Assembly (NCBI RefSeq): GCF_003597675.1
Contig: NZ_CP030827.1
Span: forward strand, 3,593,501-3,657,500
Reading direction: 5' to 3'
Source of the DNA: Neorhizobium sp. NCHU2750
Lineage (GTDB): Bacteria > Pseudomonadota > Alphaproteobacteria > Rhizobiales > Rhizobiaceae
Length of the DNA stretch: 64,000 bases
The notes under the pieces are model-generated. The model did no database searches. It was not told the DNA's origin and saw nothing but the letters and a program-made list of their open reading frames with translations. Below are positions 1 to 9,142 of the stretch, in pieces. Within the stretch, counting starts at the first letter, position 1. Each line of letters begins with the position of its first letter. Made by a program: the position numbers and the translations under genes.

Positions 1-937
1 TGGAACGCGCCTTGTCCCAGACCTTGCGCAGCAGCTCGTTCACATGCTCGGCGGTCTTGGCCATCGTGTTGTCGAGCTTCAGCGCGGCAAAGTTTTCATA
101 GCCGAGAAGTTTCGCCCTTTCGGCCCTCAGCGCCAGCGTCTCGCCGACAATGCCGAGATTGTCACGCGCCCCGCCATTGGCACCGCGGGCGACCCAGGCA
201 TTGAATGCCTGTTCGCGCAGGTCGCGTCGCGCCGAGAAGGTGAGGAACGGCTCGATGATCGAGCGCGACAGGGTGACCGCATAGCCGCCGTCCTCGCCGC
301 GGTCCTTCGCGGCCGCCGCCATCGCATCCCGCAGGAACGTCGGCAGGCCTTCGAGATCGGCCTCATCGGAAATCTTCAGCGACCAGTCCTTCTCGTCCCC
401 GAGCACGTTCTGGCCAAACTGGGCACCAAGACCGGCGAGCTTTTCGCCGATCGCCGAAAGCCGGTCCTGTTCTGGCTTTGCGAGCTTGGCACCCGACTTG
501 ACGAAGCCCTTCCAATGCCGCTCCAGCACCCGCTCCTGCTCAAGGCTGAGATCGAGTTCGGCGCGCCTGTCCCACAGCCTGTCGATGCGGGCAAAGAGAT
601 CCGGGTTGGTGCCGATCTTTGAATAGTGCCGCGACATTTTCGGCGCCACCTCGCGCTCCAAAGCCTGGATCGTCTCGTTCGTATGGGCGCCGGCCTTGCC
701 CCAGAACAGCGCCGAGACCCGCGACAGCGCGTCGCCGGCAATCTCCAGCGCCACCACGGTATTTTCGAATGTCGGCGCTTCCGGATTGGCGGCGATCGCT
801 TCTATCTCCGCTTCATGTTCTGCAAGTGCCGCATCGAAGGCGAGGGCGAAATCCTCGTCCTTGACGAGGTCGAAGCGCGGCAGGCCTTGATGTCCGCTCC
901 ACTCCACGAGTGCGCGATTGACAGGAGCTTGGGCCAT
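1..937 (-). CDS. M3 family oligopeptidase / peptidyl-dipeptidase (Dcp/OpdA-like), 3' part missing
   Basis: The reverse strand is open from an ATG at 937 to the window edge, giving the first 312 residues of a protein of roughly 680-700 residues. The N-terminus (MAQAPVNRALVEWSG) and the helical segments that follow resemble the N-terminal helical domain of M3 zinc peptidases such as oligopeptidase A and Dcp, for example 'TFENTVVALE' near residue 55 and 'RHYSKIGTN' near residue 99. The HExxH zinc site lies in the missing C-terminal half, so catalytic competence cannot be judged. These cytoplasmic enzymes degrade short peptides, including cleaved signal peptides. The gene is divergent from the marR-family gene at 1148. 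The family call is good; OpdA versus Dcp is open. Confidence 0.85.
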   Translation of the reverse strand, partial: MAQAPVNRALVEWSGHQGLPRFDLVKDEDFALAFDAALAEHEAEIEAIAANPEAPTFENTVVALEIAGDALSRVSALFWGKAGAHTNETIQALEREVAPKMSRHYSKIGTNPDLFARIDRLWDRRAELDLSLEQERVLERHWKGFVKSGAKLAKPEQDRLSAIGEKLAGLGAQFGQNVLGDEKDWSLKISDEADLEGLPTFLRDAMAAAAKDRGEDGGYAVTLSRSIIEPFLTFSARRDLREQAFNAWVARGANGGARDNLGIVGETLALRAERAKLLGYENFAALKLDNTMAKTAEHVNELLRKVWDKARS

Positions 938-1147
938 CAGGGAAATCCTTCTGCAATTCGAAATACGATGTCTGTTCTACAGGATAGGTTGTCGGAGGAA
1001 CGGATCAAGCCCGCCGATGTTCTTCATCGACAATCATCGTGATCCTTTGGCGCTGCAAGGCCTGCATCACGCACTCGTGGCGCTCGTGCCGGGCGCACCG
1101 GCCGCTTTTCCGTTTGCGTGGATGCGGAAAGATAGTAAGGCAGACTT

Positions 1148-1657
1148 ATGACCGTGGCCGCCAAGATTTCCGACGATGCGACGCAGAACGATCTTCCGGG
1201 CGACATCCTGGGCTTGTTGATCGTCGATACCGCACGCCTGCTGCGTGCCGCCTTCGAAAATCGCATCAACGGCATGGGCCTCGGATTGACGCCCGGCGAG
1301 GCGAGAGCGCTGCTCCACATCGCCGACCACGCCGGCAGCCGACAGCTCGACATCGCCTCGCGCATGGGTGTCGAACCGATGACGCTCTGCACCTATCTCG
1401 ATAAACTGCAGGCACAGGGGCTGATCGAGCGCCACAAATGCTCCGCCGACCGACGGGCCAAGCGCATCGCCTTGACGCCGGCTTCCGACGACATGGTCCG
1501 CCGGGTCAGGCAGGAACTGCACGGTCTTCTCGATGAGGCAACCTCGGGAATGACCGGGGAGCAGCGGCGGATACTCGAAACCTCGCTCGCCATGGTCAAC
1601 AGGAACCTGCAGGAAGCCTGCCTTCCGAGCCAATCGGCTGTCAATGACCGCATCTGA
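1148..1657 (+). CDS. MarR family transcriptional regulator
   Basis: A 169-residue protein with the winged-helix layout of MarR regulators: a helical dimerisation N-terminus, a helix-turn-helix around residues 58-85 ('RQLDIASRMGVEPMTLCTYL'), and a wing with the conserved basic 'DRRAKRIALT' segment near 105-114. MarR proteins are dimeric repressors that release DNA on binding small aromatic ligands. The stop codon lies inside the start region of the MFS efflux gene (overlap of about 14 bases), so the two are translationally coupled. The regulator therefore probably controls its own efflux partner. The ligand is unknown. Confidence 0.9.
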   Translation: MTVAAKISDDATQNDLPGDILGLLIVDTARLLRAAFENRINGMGLGLTPGEARALLHIADHAGSRQLDIASRMGVEPMTLCTYLDKLQAQGLIERHKCSADRRAKRIALTPASDDMVRRVRQELHGLLDEATSGMTGEQRRILETSLAMVNRNLQEACLPSQSAVNDRI

Positions 1658-2855
1658 TACTGCCGAACGACCACCGGTCATGAGCGAAACGCGCACGACG
1701 GTGCTCGGAGGCATGCTGACGGCCATCGGCCCTGTATCGATGGCGGTCTATACGCCGGCCATGCCCGATCTCGTGCGTGCTTTCGGCACCACGGAAGCCG
1801 CCATCAAGCTCAGTCTGTCGCTTTATTTCGGCGGCTTTGCCATCGCCCAGCTTCTGGCAGGCCCGGTTTCCGACGCCTTCGGCCGCCGCGCCGCCTCGAT
1901 CGGTTTTCTCCTCATCTACCTTCTCGGATCGCTCATCGCCGCGTTGGCAATCGACGTCGACTGGATCCTTGCCGGTCGCCTTGTCCAGGGCATCGGTGCG
2001 TCGGTGGGCGTCACCGTCGCCCGCGCCGCCGTCCGCGATCAGTTTACCGGCGCCCAGGCCGCGCGGATCATGAACATGATCGGCATCACCCTTGCCGTCG
2101 GGCCAGCGCTTGGGCCGACGATCGGCGGGCTGGCGCTTTCGGCATTCGGCTGGCAATCGATCTTTCTCCTGATGGTCGCCTTTGGCGGTATTCTTCTTGC
2201 AGGCTGCGTTTTCTTTCTCAAGGAGACCGCCGTTGCGGATCGCTCGCGGCTGAAACCGAAAACCCTGTTACGCACCTATGCGGCCTTGCTGACGGATCTC
2301 CGTTTCCTTCTGCCATCGCTGGTTCTCGGGGGCTCCGTCGGGGCGCTCTATGCGCAGGGCACGATGTTGCCCTTCGTCATGATCGATGTCGTCGGCCTGA
2401 CACCGACCGAGTTCGGCATGGGCATGCTGGTACAGACGGGATCCTACCTCGCAGGCTCGATAGCCCTCAGGCTGATGTCCGGCCGCATCTCGGGCTCGCA
2501 GGCCGTCACGCTCGGGATCTGCTTCTGCGGTGTCGGCGGCGGCCTGATGTTCCTGTCGGTCCATCTGATCGATCCGCATTTCGTCTCGATCATGGGCCCC
2601 GTCGGCATCTGCACCTTCGGGATTGCCCTGCTGACACCGCATGTCGTGACCGCCGGACTGGCGTCATTCCCGAAGGTCGCGGGCTCCGCCTCGGCACTGA
2701 TGGGCTTCATCCAGATGGGTGGCGGCTTTGCCGGCGGCCTTGTCGCGGCGGCCTTCGCCACCCCGCTCAAATCCTTTGGCACGATCATCCCGGCCATGGA
2801 ATTCATCGCCGTCGCCAGCTATCTCGCCCATCGCTTCGTCAGCAAGCGCCAATAA
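1644..2855 (+). CDS. MFS multidrug efflux transporter, Bcr/CflA type
   Basis: A 403-residue protein with twelve predicted membrane segments. The loop between segments 2 and 3 has the MFS motif A form 'GPVSDAFGRRAA' (near residues 73-84), and 'RLVQGIGASVGVTVARAAV' matches the Bcr/CflA drug:proton antiporter subgroup. It should sit in the inner membrane and export small drugs or metabolites using the proton gradient. The ATG at 1644 overlaps the end of the marR-like gene; an in-frame ATG at 1680 (MSETRTTV) is a possible alternative start that would remove the 12-residue N-terminal extension. Substrate is not predictable. Confidence 0.88.
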   Translation: MTASDTAERPPVMSETRTTVLGGMLTAIGPVSMAVYTPAMPDLVRAFGTTEAAIKLSLSLYFGGFAIAQLLAGPVSDAFGRRAASIGFLLIYLLGSLIAALAIDVDWILAGRLVQGIGASVGVTVARAAVRDQFTGAQAARIMNMIGITLAVGPALGPTIGGLALSAFGWQSIFLLMVAFGGILLAGCVFFLKETAVADRSRLKPKTLLRTYAALLTDLRFLLPSLVLGGSVGALYAQGTMLPFVMIDVVGLTPTEFGMGMLVQTGSYLAGSIALRLMSGRISGSQAVTLGICFCGVGGGLMFLSVHLIDPHFVSIMGPVGICTFGIALLTPHVVTAGLASFPKVAGSASALMGFIQMGGGFAGGLVAAAFATPLKSFGTIIPAMEFIAVASYLAHRFVSKRQ

Positions 2856-2871
2856 ATCGGCAGATGCCACG

Positions 2872-2901
2872 AAAAAGGCCCCGCCGCTGAACGGCGAGGC
2901 C
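2872..2901 (-). terminator. Rho-independent terminator of argG
   Basis: On the minus strand a 10-pair GC-rich stem (arms 2877-2886 and 2892-2901, one mismatch, five-base loop) is followed by five T residues. It lies about 30 bases beyond the argG stop codon. Confidence 0.85.
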
Positions 2902-2929
2902 TCGAAAAACACGGCGACGGAGACGCCGG

Positions 2930-4153
2930 TTACTTCACCTGGTTACGCTTGGCGAGCGTGCGCAGGCGCAGCGCATTGAGCTTGATGAAGCCCGCAGCGT
3001 CCTTCTGGTCATAGGCGCCCTGGTCGTCCTCGAAGGTGACCAGCTTGTCGGAATAGAGCGACTTGGCCGACTCGCGGCCGATGACCATGACATTGCCCTT
3101 ATAGAGCTTCAGCGTCACTTCGCCTTCGACATGTTCCTGGCTCTTGTCGATCAGGGCCTGCAGCATTTCGCGCTCCGGCGAGAACCAGAAGCCGTAATAG
3201 ATCAGCTCCGCATATTTCGGCATCAGCTCATCCTTGAGGTGAGCAGCGCCGCGGTCGAGCGTGATTGATTCGATCGCACGGTGGGCTGCGAGCAGGATCG
3301 TGCCGCCGGGGGTCTCGTAGACGCCGCGCGACTTCATGCCGACATAGCGGTTCTCGACGAGATCGAGACGGCCGATGCCGTTGTCGCGACCATAATTGTT
3401 GAGCTGGGCAAGCAGGGTCGCCGGCGACATGGCGACGCCGTTGATCGACACGGCATCACCCTTGGCAAAGCCGATCTTGATCGTGGTGGCCTGGTCGGGC
3501 GCGGCTTCCGGAGAAATGGTGCGCATATGCACATATTCCGGAGCCTCGACTGCCGGATCTTCCAGAACCTTGCCCTCGGAAGACGAGTGCAACAGGTTGG
3601 CGTCGACCGAGAACGGCGCTTCGCCCTTCTTGTCCTTGGCAACCGGGATCTGGTTCTGCTCGGCAAAGTTCAGAAGGTCGGTACGGCTCTTGAAAGCCCA
3701 GTCGCGCCAGGGAGCGATGACCTTGATGTCGGGGTTCAGCGCATAGGCGGAAAGCTCGAAACGGACTTGGTCGTTGCCCTTGCCGGTCGCGCCATGGGCG
3801 ATCGCGTCGGCACCGGTCTTCTTGGCAATCTCGATCAGGTGCTTGGAGATCAGCGGGCGGGCGATCGACGTGCCGAGCAGGTAAACGCCTTCATAGACAG
3901 CGTTGGCACGGAACATCGGGAAGACGAAATCGCGGACGAACTCTTCGCGGACGTCCTCGATATAAATCTCCTTGATGCCGAGCATCTCGGCCTTCTTGCG
4001 TGCCGGCTCCAGTTCTTCACCCTGGCCGAGATCGGCCGTGAAGGTGACGACTTCTGCATTAAGCTCGGTCTGCAGCCATTTCAGGATGATCGAGGTATCG
4101 AGACCGCCGGAATAGGCGAGAACGACCTTCTTTACGTCTTTCGGGAGTGCCAT
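2930..4153 (-). CDS. argG: Argininosuccinate synthase
   Basis: A 407-residue protein, the usual length for this enzyme. It joins citrulline and aspartate using ATP to form argininosuccinate, the penultimate step of arginine synthesis. The N-terminal PP-loop 'SGGLDTS' is at residues 15-21, followed by the conserved '[12 protein letters not shown]' segment and, in the C-terminal domain, '[14 protein letters not shown]'. The gene stands alone, ending at a clear terminator and facing the upstream MFS gene tail to tail. Start at the ATG of MALPKDVKK, which fits the family N-terminus. Confidence 0.98.
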   Translation of the reverse strand: MALPKDVKKVVLAYSGGLDTSIILKWLQTELNAEVVTFTADLGQGEELEPARKKAEMLGIKEIYIEDVREEFVRDFVFPMFRANAVYEGVYLLGTSIARPLISKHLIEIAKKTGADAIAHGATGKGNDQVRFELSAYALNPDIKVIAPWRDWAFKSRTDLLNFAEQNQIPVAKDKKGEAPFSVDANLLHSSSEGKVLEDPAVEAPEYVHMRTISPEAAPDQATTIKIGFAKGDAVSINGVAMSPATLLAQLNNYGRDNGIGRLDLVENRYVGMKSRGVYETPGGTILLAAHRAIESITLDRGAAHLKDELMPKYAELIYYGFWFSPEREMLQALIDKSQEHVEGEVTLKLYKGNVMVIGRESAKSLYSDKLVTFEDDQGAYDQKDAAGFIKLNALRLRTLAKRNQVK

Positions 4154-4269
4154 GTCGAAAATGTCCGTCTGCGGTGGTGAGCGATCCCTGGTCGGGACCG
4201 GCGTGTCGGGAATGGCGGCACTTTTAGCGAGTTTCTGGGGCCACGCAAGGAAAACCCAAAATATCGGCG

Positions 4270-4572
4270 TCAGAGATGACGCCGCAGATTCATCCGCTGA
4301 TGCAGGATGCGGACGACGATGATGTGCGGGATGGTTTCGCGGTAGATGATTTTATGGGAGCCGGAGGTGAGGCTGAAATATCCGAGGCGGATTTCGTCGA
4401 TCGGCTTGCCACGTCTTCCGCCACGGGCCAGTGCTTCCATGCCCGATATCAGATCGCGATAGTAGTCGTCCGCTTGGATGATCGACCACCTATCCCGGGT
4501 ATAGAGCCAGATATCGGCCAGATCGCGTCTCGCTCTTGGAGAAAGAATGTAAATGCCCGGTTTAGCGGCCAT
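4270..4572 (-). CDS. ParE/RelE-superfamily toxin of a type II toxin-antitoxin pair
   Basis: A 100-residue protein from the ATG at 4572 ([18 protein letters not shown]). An in-frame ATG at 4626 would give 118 residues, but it lies well inside the antitoxin gene, and the shorter start gives the usual overlap. '[20 protein letters not shown]' and '[27 protein letters not shown]' match ParE proteins (segments near residues 10-29 and 52-78). ParE toxins usually act on DNA gyrase, while RelE relatives cut mRNA on ribosomes; the 'W...A..D..Y' spacing favours ParE. It overlaps the antitoxin gene by 11 bases, as expected for a coupled TA operon. Confidence 0.88.
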   Translation of the reverse strand: MAAKPGIYILSPRARRDLADIWLYTRDRWSIIQADDYYRDLISGMEALARGGRRGKPIDEIRLGYFSLTSGSHKIIYRETIPHIIVVRILHQRMNLRRHL

Positions 4573-4813
4573 GGTTACGATGCAATTCAGCAAGAAACGC
4601 TTCTGGATCAAGTGGCTGTGGCTCACCGGACGCCTCGCCCTCGTCGATGGCTGCCCGGATGGCCTCGATCGAGGCTTCCTCGCTCTCCATCAACAGCCGC
4701 AAGGCCTCCTCGATCACGTCGCTTTCGGAAGCATAGCGCCCGTCATCGACCTGCCTTTTCACGAAGGCCGTCATTTCCTCGTCCATGCTGATCGATAGGA
4801 TCTCGCCCATCAC
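4562..4813 (-). CDS. ParD-like antitoxin (ribbon-helix-helix)
   Basis: An 83-residue protein with a short N-terminal strand ('EILSISMDEEMTAFVKRQV') and the helix region 'GRYASESDVIEEALRLL' typical of ParD/CopG ribbon-helix-helix DNA-binding proteins (residues about 4-45). The acidic C-terminal tail would wrap the toxin. Upstream of the toxin and overlapping it by 11 bases, it should neutralise the ParE-like protein and repress the operon. A start one codon later (MGEIL) is equally possible. Confidence 0.88.
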   Translation of the reverse strand: MMGEILSISMDEEMTAFVKRQVDDGRYASESDVIEEALRLLMESEEASIEAIRAAIDEGEASGEPQPLDPEAFLAELHRNHGR

Positions 4814-4912
4814 GTCGCTCCGTTAAACTCCTCGTCATGTTGACGGGATATCGAAACCTACCATATCCGGCTGCACGCTTAAACCGCAGCCTCTGAAGAG
4901 GAGATCCGCCCC

Positions 4913-5770
4913 ATGATCACCGGACACCCCGCCCTGAAAAAGCACAATGTCGCCGTTGTTACCGGCGCTGCCTCCGGCATAGGCCTTGCCGCCGCCAGGC
5001 AGTTTGCCCGTCTAGGACTTTGCGTCGTGCTGGCCGATCTTGAAGGTGATCGCCTCGTCGAGGCCGCACGCGAGGTCGCCGCACTTGCCGAGGATGGCGA
5101 CCACGACGTCGTGGCGATCGGCACGGATGTGTCGAAACCAGAGGAGATTGCGGCACTGGAGCGCGCCGTCGTCCAGCGTTTCGGCCGTGTGCACGTGCTG
5201 ATGAACAATGCCGGCATTCAGCCGGGCAGCAGCATTTTCGGCCCTCAGGCAAATTGGGAGAGCGTGCTGGCCGTCAACCTCATGGGCGTCGTCAATGGCA
5301 GCCGCACCTTCGGCCCGGCCATGATCGCCCATGGCGAGCCTGCATTGATCATCAATACCGGCTCCAAGCAAGGCATTACCACGCCTCCGGGAGACCCCGC
5401 CTACAATGTCTCCAAGGCCGGCGTAAAAGCCTTCACCGAGGCATTGCAGCACGAATTGCGCAATATCGAAGGCTGCAAGGTCTCGGCGCATCTGCTGATC
5501 CCCGGCTTCGTCTTCACGCCTCTTGCCGCAGGTGGCCGGACGGAAAAGCCCGCTGGCGCCTGGACCTCGGATCAAACCGCCGATTTCATGCTGAAAAGCC
5601 TTGAGCGCGGCGATTTCTACATCCTCTGCCCCGACAACGACGTCGACCGCGCCACCGACGAACGCCGCATGGCCTGGGCGATTGGCGATATCATCGAAAA
5701 CAGGCCGCCGCTGTCGCGCTGGCATCCCGACTTCGCCGATGCATCAAGGAAATTCATCAGTGGCAGCTGA
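4913..5770 (+). CDS. SDR family NAD(P)-dependent oxidoreductase
   Basis: A 285-residue Rossmann-fold enzyme of the classical short-chain dehydrogenase family. The cofactor motif TGAASGIG is at residues 17-24, NNAG at 98-101, and the catalytic Tyr164 and Lys168 sit in 'YNVSK', with a serine at 151. An acidic residue ends the second strand ('ADLEGD', Asp42), which suggests a preference for NAD(H). A purine-rich AGAGGAG lies 9 bases ahead of the ATG. The LysE-type gene follows in the same direction about 70 bases later, but a shared role is not evident. Substrate unknown. Confidence 0.88.
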   Translation: MITGHPALKKHNVAVVTGAASGIGLAAARQFARLGLCVVLADLEGDRLVEAAREVAALAEDGDHDVVAIGTDVSKPEEIAALERAVVQRFGRVHVLMNNAGIQPGSSIFGPQANWESVLAVNLMGVVNGSRTFGPAMIAHGEPALIINTGSKQGITTPPGDPAYNVSKAGVKAFTEALQHELRNIEGCKVSAHLLIPGFVFTPLAAGGRTEKPAGAWTSDQTADFMLKSLERGDFYILCPDNDVDRATDERRMAWAIGDIIENRPPLSRWHPDFADASRKFISGS

Positions 5771-5842
5771 TTGATTCATTTGGCTGGAGGCCGAAGGCCG
5801 GATAAACAGGCAGCCAGATTATCCGGCTTTTCGAGGTCCGCC

Positions 5843-6484
5843 ATGGAATTTCTGCCGAGCCCCGCCGCCTTGCTTGCCTTCACGGCAGCCGGCCTGCTTC
5901 TGTCGATCACGCCGGGGCCGGACATGACCCTGTCGATCAACCGGGCCATCAGCGAAGGGCGCAGGCCAGCGCTGTTCGTGGTCTTCGGCACCAATATCGG
6001 CGTCGTCTGCCACACGCTTCTGGTCGCCTTCGGCATTTCGGCACTGATTACCGCGTCACCGACCGCCTTCTTCATCCTGAAGACCGGCGGTGCCGCCTAT
6101 CTGCTCTGGCTGGCGATCCAGGCGATCCGTTTCGGCTCGAGCCTGTCGGTGGAGAAAGTCGAACGCCCGGCAACAAGCGCGCTTGCCAGCATGTCGCTCG
6201 GTTTCTGGGTCAATATCCTGAACCCGAAGATCATTATCTTCTTCATGACCTTCCTGCCGCAATTCGTCTCGGCGCAGGATCCGCATGTCACCGGCAAGCT
6301 GATCTTCTTCGGAATCTATTTCATCGCCATCGGCATGCCGCTCAACGTCATCGTCGTGCTCGCCGCCGACAGGCTCTCGGTCTGGCTGCAGGCCAATCCA
6401 AGGATCCTGCGCGGCATCGATTACACCTTTGCCGGCGTCTTCTCCGTCTTTGCCGCGAAGATCTTCTTCACCCAGGCGCGATGA
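5843..6484 (+). CDS. LysE/RhtB family amino acid exporter
   Basis: A 213-residue membrane protein with six likely helices. The first helix ends in the family signature 'SITPGPDMTLSINRAISEG' (about residues 20-38), which defines LysE/RhtB exporters of amino acids and derivatives. The start chosen is the ATG at 5843 (MEFLPSPAAL), because the open frame upstream (from 5771) carries charged residues that do not belong to the family and begins right at the stop of the SDR gene. The exported substrate (for example homoserine, threonine or lysine) cannot be read from sequence. Confidence 0.88.
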   Translation: MEFLPSPAALLAFTAAGLLLSITPGPDMTLSINRAISEGRRPALFVVFGTNIGVVCHTLLVAFGISALITASPTAFFILKTGGAAYLLWLAIQAIRFGSSLSVEKVERPATSALASMSLGFWVNILNPKIIIFFMTFLPQFVSAQDPHVTGKLIFFGIYFIAIGMPLNVIVVLAADRLSVWLQANPRILRGIDYTFAGVFSVFAAKIFFTQAR

Positions 6485-6616
6485 TTAGCGGGAGGAATGC
6501 TTCTTTTCGGCGTCACGGCGATCGTGACGCGTGACGTAGAGCATGATGCCGGCAATGATCAGCGCACCGACGGGCGCGATCATGAATGTCAGGAACTGCG
6601 CCAACTCATTTGTCAT
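6485..6616 (-). CDS. Small single-span membrane protein (43 residues)
   Basis: An ATG at 6616 opens a 43-codon frame ending TAA at 6485. The product has a short polar N-terminus, one hydrophobic helix ('FLTFMIAPVGALIIAGIMLYV', about residues 8-28) and a strongly basic/charged tail ('TRHDRRDAEKKHSSR'). Its ATG overlaps the stop codon of the preceding small membrane gene (ATGACAAATGA), and that gene lies one base beyond rlmN, so all three look like one operon. The tail charge predicts a cytoplasmic C-terminus. I do not recognise a family; no function is assigned. Confidence 0.65.
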   Translation of the reverse strand: MTNELAQFLTFMIAPVGALIIAGIMLYVTRHDRRDAEKKHSSR

Positions 6617-6836
6617 CTTCAAGGCCTTTCAAAATACGCCTCGCCACGAAATGTAATGCGACAGAGATGAAAACGCAAATCATGATGGTGGGCGCAATAA
6701 CCGGCCATAATGGAGCCTGCGAGCTCGTTACTGTTATCGAAGGCGCCAGGGCGCCGACGACGAAAATCGCAATGGCGACCCCGTTAACATAGGTCGCCGT
6801 CAGTTTCGTCCTCTCGTTGCGGACGAGGTTTCCCAT
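6606..6836 (-). CDS. Small two-span membrane protein downstream of rlmN (76 residues)
   Basis: A 76-residue protein starting one base after the rlmN stop. It has a basic N-terminus (MGNLVRNERTK), two hydrophobic segments (about residues 14-35 and 43-65) separated by a short Ser/Pro loop, and a charged end (RRILKGLEDDK). Its last codons overlap the start of the 43-residue membrane gene, an arrangement that implies translational coupling. The two products could form a small membrane complex, which is inference only. No family recognised. Confidence 0.7.
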   Translation of the reverse strand: MGNLVRNERTKLTATYVNGVAIAIFVVGALAPSITVTSSQAPLWPVIAPTIMICVFISVALHFVARRILKGLEDDK

Positions 6837-6837
6837 A

Positions 6838-8082
6838 TCAATCGTCGTCTTCGCCGTGACCGGCGATCATCATCGCTTCGAAAGCAAGCCGCTCGGTCTT
6901 GCGCATGCGCTCCGATTCCGACTTGAGCTGCCCGCAGGCGGCAAGGATATCGCGGCCGCGCGGCGTGCGGATCGGCGATGCATAGCCGGCCTGGTTGATG
7001 AAGTCGGCGAATTTCTCGATCGTCGCCCAGTCCGAACACTGGTAGTTGGTACCCGGCCACGGGTTGAACGGGATGAGGTTGATCTTCGCCGGAATGCCCT
7101 TGAGCAGCTGCACCATCAGCTTGGCATCCTCCAGGCTGTCGTTGACATCCTTCAGCATCACATATTCGAAGGTGATGCGGCGGGCATTCGACAGGCTCGG
7201 ATATTTGCGGCAGGCTTCGAGCAGCTCCTTCAGCGGGTATTTCTTGTTGATCGGAACCAGCATGTCACGCAGCTCGTCGCGCACAGCATGCAGCGAGATT
7301 GCCAGCATAACGCCGATTTCCTCGCCTGTGCGGTAGATTTCCGGCACCACGCCGGATGTCGACAGCGTCACGCGACGCTTCGACAAAGACAGGCCATCGC
7401 CATCGGTCGCGATCAGGAGCGCGGTCTTGACGCTATCGAAATTATAGAGCGGCTCACCCATGCCCATCATCACGATATTCGTGACCTTGCGCTCGCCGGT
7501 CGGCACGAAGGCGCCGGGCGGCGTGTCCGCGCCGGGGAAATCACCAAGCCGGTCGCGTGCCAGAAGCAGCTGCGAGAGAATTTCCTCCGCCGTCAGATTG
7601 CGCACCAGCTTCTGCGTGCCGGTGTGACAGAAGGAACAGGTCAGCGTGCAGCCGACTTGGCTCGATATGCACAGCGTCCCGCGGCCTTCCTCGGGAATAT
7701 AGACGGTCTCGATCTCGACCGGGCGGCCGGCACCGCGCGAGGGAAAGCGCAGCAGCCATTTGCGGGTACCGTCATTGGAAATCTGCTCCTCGACGACTTC
7801 CGGCCGGGCGATGGTGAAATGCTCCTTCAGCATCTCGCGCATGTCCTTGGCGACATTGGTCATCTGATCGAAATCGGAGACGCCGCGGATATAGAGCCAG
7901 TGCCACAGCTGGTTGACGCGCATGCGCAACTGCTTTTCCGGCACGCCCTTCTCATGCAGCGCCTTTGCCATTTCAGGCCGCGTCAGGCCGATCAGCGACG
8001 GCTTGGTGCTGAAAAGATCGGGATTGGCGACCAGTGGCTTCTTGGCAATGGTGCCGGCATCGAGCGTCGCGGAAACCGACAT
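6838..8082 (-). CDS. rlmN: Dual-specificity 23S rRNA/tRNA methyltransferase RlmN
   Basis: A radical-SAM enzyme that methylates C2 of A2503 in 23S rRNA and A37 of some tRNAs. From the ATG at 8082 (MSVSATLD) it has 414 residues. The [4Fe-4S] motif '[12 protein letters not shown]' places the three cysteines near residues 145, 149 and 152; '[10 protein letters not shown]' and the C-terminal '[11 protein letters not shown]', which carries a methyl-carrier cysteine, are also present. An upstream in-frame ATG at 8115 would add 11 residues ([11 protein letters not shown]); I prefer the shorter start because the protein resembles relatives from MSVSA on. Two tiny membrane genes follow directly. Confidence 0.96.
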   Translation of the reverse strand: MSVSATLDAGTIAKKPLVANPDLFSTKPSLIGLTRPEMAKALHEKGVPEKQLRMRVNQLWHWLYIRGVSDFDQMTNVAKDMREMLKEHFTIARPEVVEEQISNDGTRKWLLRFPSRGAGRPVEIETVYIPEEGRGTLCISSQVGCTLTCSFCHTGTQKLVRNLTAEEILSQLLLARDRLGDFPGADTPPGAFVPTGERKVTNIVMMGMGEPLYNFDSVKTALLIATDGDGLSLSKRRVTLSTSGVVPEIYRTGEEIGVMLAISLHAVRDELRDMLVPINKKYPLKELLEACRKYPSLSNARRITFEYVMLKDVNDSLEDAKLMVQLLKGIPAKINLIPFNPWPGTNYQCSDWATIEKFADFINQAGYASPIRTPRGRDILAACGQLKSESERMRKTERLAFEAMMIAGHGEDDD

Positions 8083-8271
8083 GTCTTTCATCCTGTCCAT
8101 AAGATGCCATGGCACCCGTCAAGGTGCATTGCCTGGCATGACTTTCCGTGAATTCCTGTAGGTTCGATCGTCGCCATCCGGCTTGAAAGCCCGGCGCAGA
8201 ACCAGTGTTGCCGCGGCCTTTAGCATCAAATGGGCGTGACGTCACTACCGTTCAAGAAACCCCTGAAATGC

Positions 8272-8295
8272 AAAAAGGCCGGGCGAACCGGCCTT
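8272..8295 (-). terminator. Rho-independent terminator of the IalB-family gene
   Basis: An 8-pair stem (8275-8282 with 8288-8295, loop of five) is followed on the minus strand by a run of T. It is about 28 bases beyond the stop codon at 8323. Confidence 0.85.
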
Positions 8296-8322
8296 CCTTG
8301 AGATTTCCGATGCGGACATCGC

Positions 8323-8826
8323 TTATTTGCAGGTCTCGATCTGCTTCAGTGCCGCCGAAATGCCCTGCAGCGAATAGGTGTAGGATGTCTTGGTGCCACG
8401 ACCGGACACGGCGCCGACGCTCATGTTGTGGCCGGTCTTCATCGCGTTCACGAGAGCCGGTTCTTCGGCAGCGTTTTCGACCCAGGCTGCCTTGTCCTTG
8501 GTGAACATGGTGAAGCTCTTGTTGTCGATCGTCACGATAACCTTGGAATTGGCCTGTAGCGGATATCCCACCATGGCCTGCGGCTCGTAGGACACGCTCT
8601 GGCCCGGACGCTGCGACACGATGAAGAAGATGTCGCCGTGGTCGACGCTGGCGGGCTCCTTGGTCGTCGGAACGGAAAGAACGTAGCAGACCGTACTGTT
8701 GCCGGACTTGTAGGAATAGGCGCCCCACGCCTTGAATTGCTGGATACGGGTCGGCGTCTGGGCCGAGGCGATGCCTGCGCTTACGAAAGTAAGAGCCAGG
8801 GCGAGTGCGACTGTGCGTACGGACAT
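8323..8826 (-). CDS. Invasion-associated locus B (IalB) family secreted protein
   Basis: A 167-residue protein with a clear Sec signal peptide (MSVRTVALALALTFVSAGIASA, cut before QTPT) and the IalB-type body: 'WGAYSYKSGNSTVCYVLS' near residues 35-52, and a terminal cysteine ('IETCK') likely to pair with the cysteine at about 48. The family is named after a Bartonella protein linked to erythrocyte entry. In free-living and plant-associated rhizobia it is widespread, periplasmic and of unknown role, so no virulence function should be assumed. It is monocistronic with its own terminator. Confidence 0.85.
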   Translation of the reverse strand: MSVRTVALALALTFVSAGIASAQTPTRIQQFKAWGAYSYKSGNSTVCYVLSVPTTKEPASVDHGDIFFIVSQRPGQSVSYEPQAMVGYPLQANSKVIVTIDNKSFTMFTKDKAAWVENAAEEPALVNAMKTGHNMSVGAVSGRGTKTSYTYSLQGISAALKQIETCK

Positions 8827-9142
8827 GGTTTCCTGCCGGGTTTGTTATACGTGACGCTTCAACGGTAGAGATTGCCGAAGCGGGCCATGATCTGGTTCAT
8901 TTTGACTTAATTCTGGTTACCAATCCGTCAACGGCGCGGACCGCATGCGCGCCTGTGGATCAGTGTGCCGTGATCGAGACCTCCTGGAAATCGCGACGGC
9001 TGCGGTGCGGGCGACAACACGGTGGGATTGGAGCCAATGACACAAGGATTAGGGCAACAGTTTGTCCTCTTCCAAACTCCCGCAATGACATTAGAATGGC
9101 CACATAGATGCGAATCTAGGCTTTTAAATTTGCGTAGTTTGG
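8827..9142. other. Intergenic stretch between the IalB gene and the ECF sigma gene
   Basis: About 316 bases between two divergent genes, so it must hold both promoters. I see an AT-richer patch at about 8895-8925 and another just before the sigma gene (9119-9140), but no confident -35/-10 pair, no structured RNA and no small reading frame worth calling. Confidence 0.4.
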
